Of a DNA stretch of 14,997 nt, positions 13,913 to 14,997 are shown in pieces. The stretch spans positions 1 to 14,997 of the forward strand of contig CAMLPZ010000079.1 in assembly GCA_946482045.1 (NCBI GenBank), given 5' to 3'. Numbering within the stretch: the stretch's first letter is position 1; each line of letters starts with the position of its first letter. The notes beneath the pieces are model-generated. The model was not told the DNA's origin. It did not search any database and was given only the letters and a program-made list of their open reading frames with translations. The translations under genes and the position numbers were made by a program. Origin of the DNA: an uncultured Asticcacaulis sp. (GTDB lineage: Bacteria; Pseudomonadota; Alphaproteobacteria; Caulobacterales; Caulobacteraceae).

Positions 13913-14258
13913 GATTGATGCAAATGCCTTTGCCGCGTCATGGGCCGCCGCCTGGAATAGCCGTGACCTGGACGCGGTTCTGGCGCATTTTCACGACGAT
14001 GCGACCTTTACGTCGCCCTTCGCGCAGCGAATCTGGCCGGACAGCGACGGACGCTTTAACGACAAGGCCGCGATCCGCGCCTATTGGACCGAAGGCCTGA
14101 AGGCTGTACCGGACCTGCATTTCCAGGTCGAGACGGTTTTTTCGGGCATCGACATGGTGGTCATCCAATACACCAACCAGCGCGGCGGCAAGGTGGCGGA
14201 GGTCCTGACCTTCCGGGGAGACAAGGTCGTTTCCGGCCACGGCACCTATGCCGGATAG
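13905..14258 (+). CDS. SnoaL-like / NTF2-fold protein
   Basis: The 117-aa protein has the NTF2-like layout: an N-terminal helix WAAAWNSRDLDAVLAHF, the strand FHDDATFTSPFA, AIRAYWTEGLKAVPDLHFQVE, and C-terminal beta strands VVIQYTNQRGGKVAEVLTFRGDKVVSGHGTYA. Such proteins are small cone-shaped barrels with enzyme or ligand-binding roles; many are polyketide-cyclase-like, but no catalytic residue set is diagnostic here. ATG 13905 has GAGGAGC 6-8 nt upstream and overlaps the tetR stop by 8 nt; an ATG at 13887 would have no site. It precedes the second hydrolase by 39 bp, so tetR, this gene and the hydrolase form one likely transcript. Confidence 0.83.
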   Translation: MLEIDANAFAASWAAAWNSRDLDAVLAHFHDDATFTSPFAQRIWPDSDGRFNDKAAIRAYWTEGLKAVPDLHFQVETVFSGIDMVVIQYTNQRGGKVAEVLTFRGDKVVSGHGTYAG

Positions 14259-14297
14259 AAGTAAGCTTAGACTTTCGTCATCGATGGGAAGGCCAAA

Positions 14298-14997
14298 ATG
14301 AGATCTTCAGTGCGATATCTAGCCTTGGGTTGGTCATTGCTTGCATTCGTGGGCCCCGTTGCCGCCCAGGAGGCCAATCTGACCAGCCGCGCCGAAGCGA
14401 CGGCGGTCGTCGCCGAACTGCGCCGGATCGTGACGCCCAACGGAATAGACCGCGCCGAGATGGTGCGCATCGGCGGGATCGACCAGTATGTCACGATCCG
14501 AGGCCGCGACCGGCGCAATCCGGTCCTGCTGGTGCTGCATGGTGGTCCGGGCTTCCCGGAGAACGCCCTGGCATGGTGGAACACGCGCGATCTCGAAGAA
14601 TATTTCACAGTTGTCCACTGGGATCAGCGGGGCGCGGGCAAGACCTACTTGGCCAATGATCCCAAGGCCGTGGCGCCGACAATGAAGCCGGAGACCTTCA
14701 TAACGGATACGGATGAACTGATAGGCTGGCTGAAGGGTCAACTCGGCAAAAAGAAGGTCTTCCTGCTGGGCCACAGCTGGGGCAGTTTTGTCGGCCTTGA
14801 GTATACACGGCAACATCCAGGCAACCTCCACGCCTATATCGGCGTCGGCCAGGCGGCGAATACGCCGGAAAGCGAGCGGCGCGGCTATGCCTATGCGCTT
14901 GATGCCGCGCGCAAGGCCGGCAATGCCAAGGCCATTGCCGAGCTAGGTCGTAAACTCATAAATATATCCGCCATGGTGCCAGGTCATTTGTGCGGAT
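14298..14997 (+). CDS. Second exported alpha/beta hydrolase, partial at right edge
   Basis: The start has GGGAAGG about 7 nt before ATG 14298, then a signal peptide (MRSSVRYLALGWSLLAFVGP). The readable 233 residues match the first hydrolase: HGGPGF (81-86), HWDQRGAGKTYLANDP, and nucleophile Ser160 in GHSWGS. The Asp and His of the triad lie beyond the window. Identity with the paralogue is strong until AKAIAEL (about residue 216, base 14945); after that the first protein reads ERIAPFPDAAHPE while this reads GRKLINISAMVPGHLCG, in DNA of visibly lower GC. The gene is therefore probably interrupted or rearranged there rather than simply cut. Up to that point it looks intact and is the third gene after tetR and the SnoaL-like gene. 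Confidence 0.8.
   Translation, partial: MRSSVRYLALGWSLLAFVGPVAAQEANLTSRAEATAVVAELRRIVTPNGIDRAEMVRIGGIDQYVTIRGRDRRNPVLLVLHGGPGFPENALAWWNTRDLEEYFTVVHWDQRGAGKTYLANDPKAVAPTMKPETFITDTDELIGWLKGQLGKKKVFLLGHSWGSFVGLEYTRQHPGNLHAYIGVGQAANTPESERRGYAYALDAARKAGNAKAIAELGRKLINISAMVPGHLCG

Noticed and set aside
14259..14280. Possible second TetR site before the second hydrolase, sharing ACTTTCGTCA with the region after the operator
   Set aside because: The AAGT...ACTT half-sites are only 8 bp apart instead of 12 and the ACGATCGT core is absent.
1..14997. tRNA, rRNA, CRISPR array, complete insertion sequence, toxin-antitoxin pair
   Set aside because: No cloverleaf-like GGTTCGA-type T-arm context, no regularly spaced repeats, no transposase or integrase motifs, and no small gene pair with toxin features were seen by eye.

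Overview
The window looks like chromosomal accessory DNA from a high-GC alphaproteobacterium, most plausibly a Caulobacterales-type oligotroph. The reasons are the GC-rich third codon positions, a LacI-type operator with an AGCGCT core upstream of a sugar hydrolase gene, stand-alone receiver proteins, and intergenic repeats bounded by CTAGAGC/GCTCTAA. The taxonomic call is inference. No rRNA, tRNA, CRISPR array, complete insertion sequence or phage gene was seen.

Layout from left to right. 1-344: a possible C-terminal gene scrap and a perfect hairpin. 345-2423 (-): a Tat-exported GH51-type alpha-L-arabinofuranosidase, with a LacI-like operator about 190 bp upstream. 2747-4793: two receiver-only regulators (a double-receiver protein on -, a single-receiver protein on +) around a DUF805 membrane protein, with a 107-bp MITE-like repeat between. 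4802-7552 (-): a close-packed run read from right to left as rnk, a second Rnk/GreA-like protein (4-bp overlap), a small membrane protein, a tentative 53-aa ORF, an exported polysaccharide deacetylase, and an exported protein of unknown function. 7553-7879: a divergent intergenic region with three inverted repeats in a row. 7880-8332 (+): a lipoprotein. 8333-8667: an inverted pair of GC-rich intergenic repeats between converging genes. 8668-10170 (-): an exported two-domain protein (lectin-like sandwich plus TolB-like propeller) with a LacI-like operator 46 bp before its start. 10335-11573 (+): DUF2200 and a metal-ligand-poor metallo-beta-lactamase-fold (DUF4336-like) protein.

11731-14997: two paralogous exported alpha/beta hydrolases of the proline-iminopeptidase type enclose a divergent pair. 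That pair is a small four-helix membrane protein (-) and a TetR regulator (+), with a near-perfect 22-bp palindrome between them that is very probably the TetR operator. TetR overlaps a SnoaL-like gene, which is followed at 39 bp by the second hydrolase. The second hydrolase runs off the right edge, and its homology to the first stops abruptly about 52 bp before the edge.

Taken together, the window carries carbohydrate-scavenging exported enzymes under probable LacI-type control, a transcription/translation-factor-like Rnk pair linked to cell-envelope functions, and a small TetR-controlled cluster of unknown substrate. I see no clear new defence or mobile system. The best leads are the TetR cluster, the overlapping Rnk pair with its small membrane partner, and the possible insertion junction at the right end.
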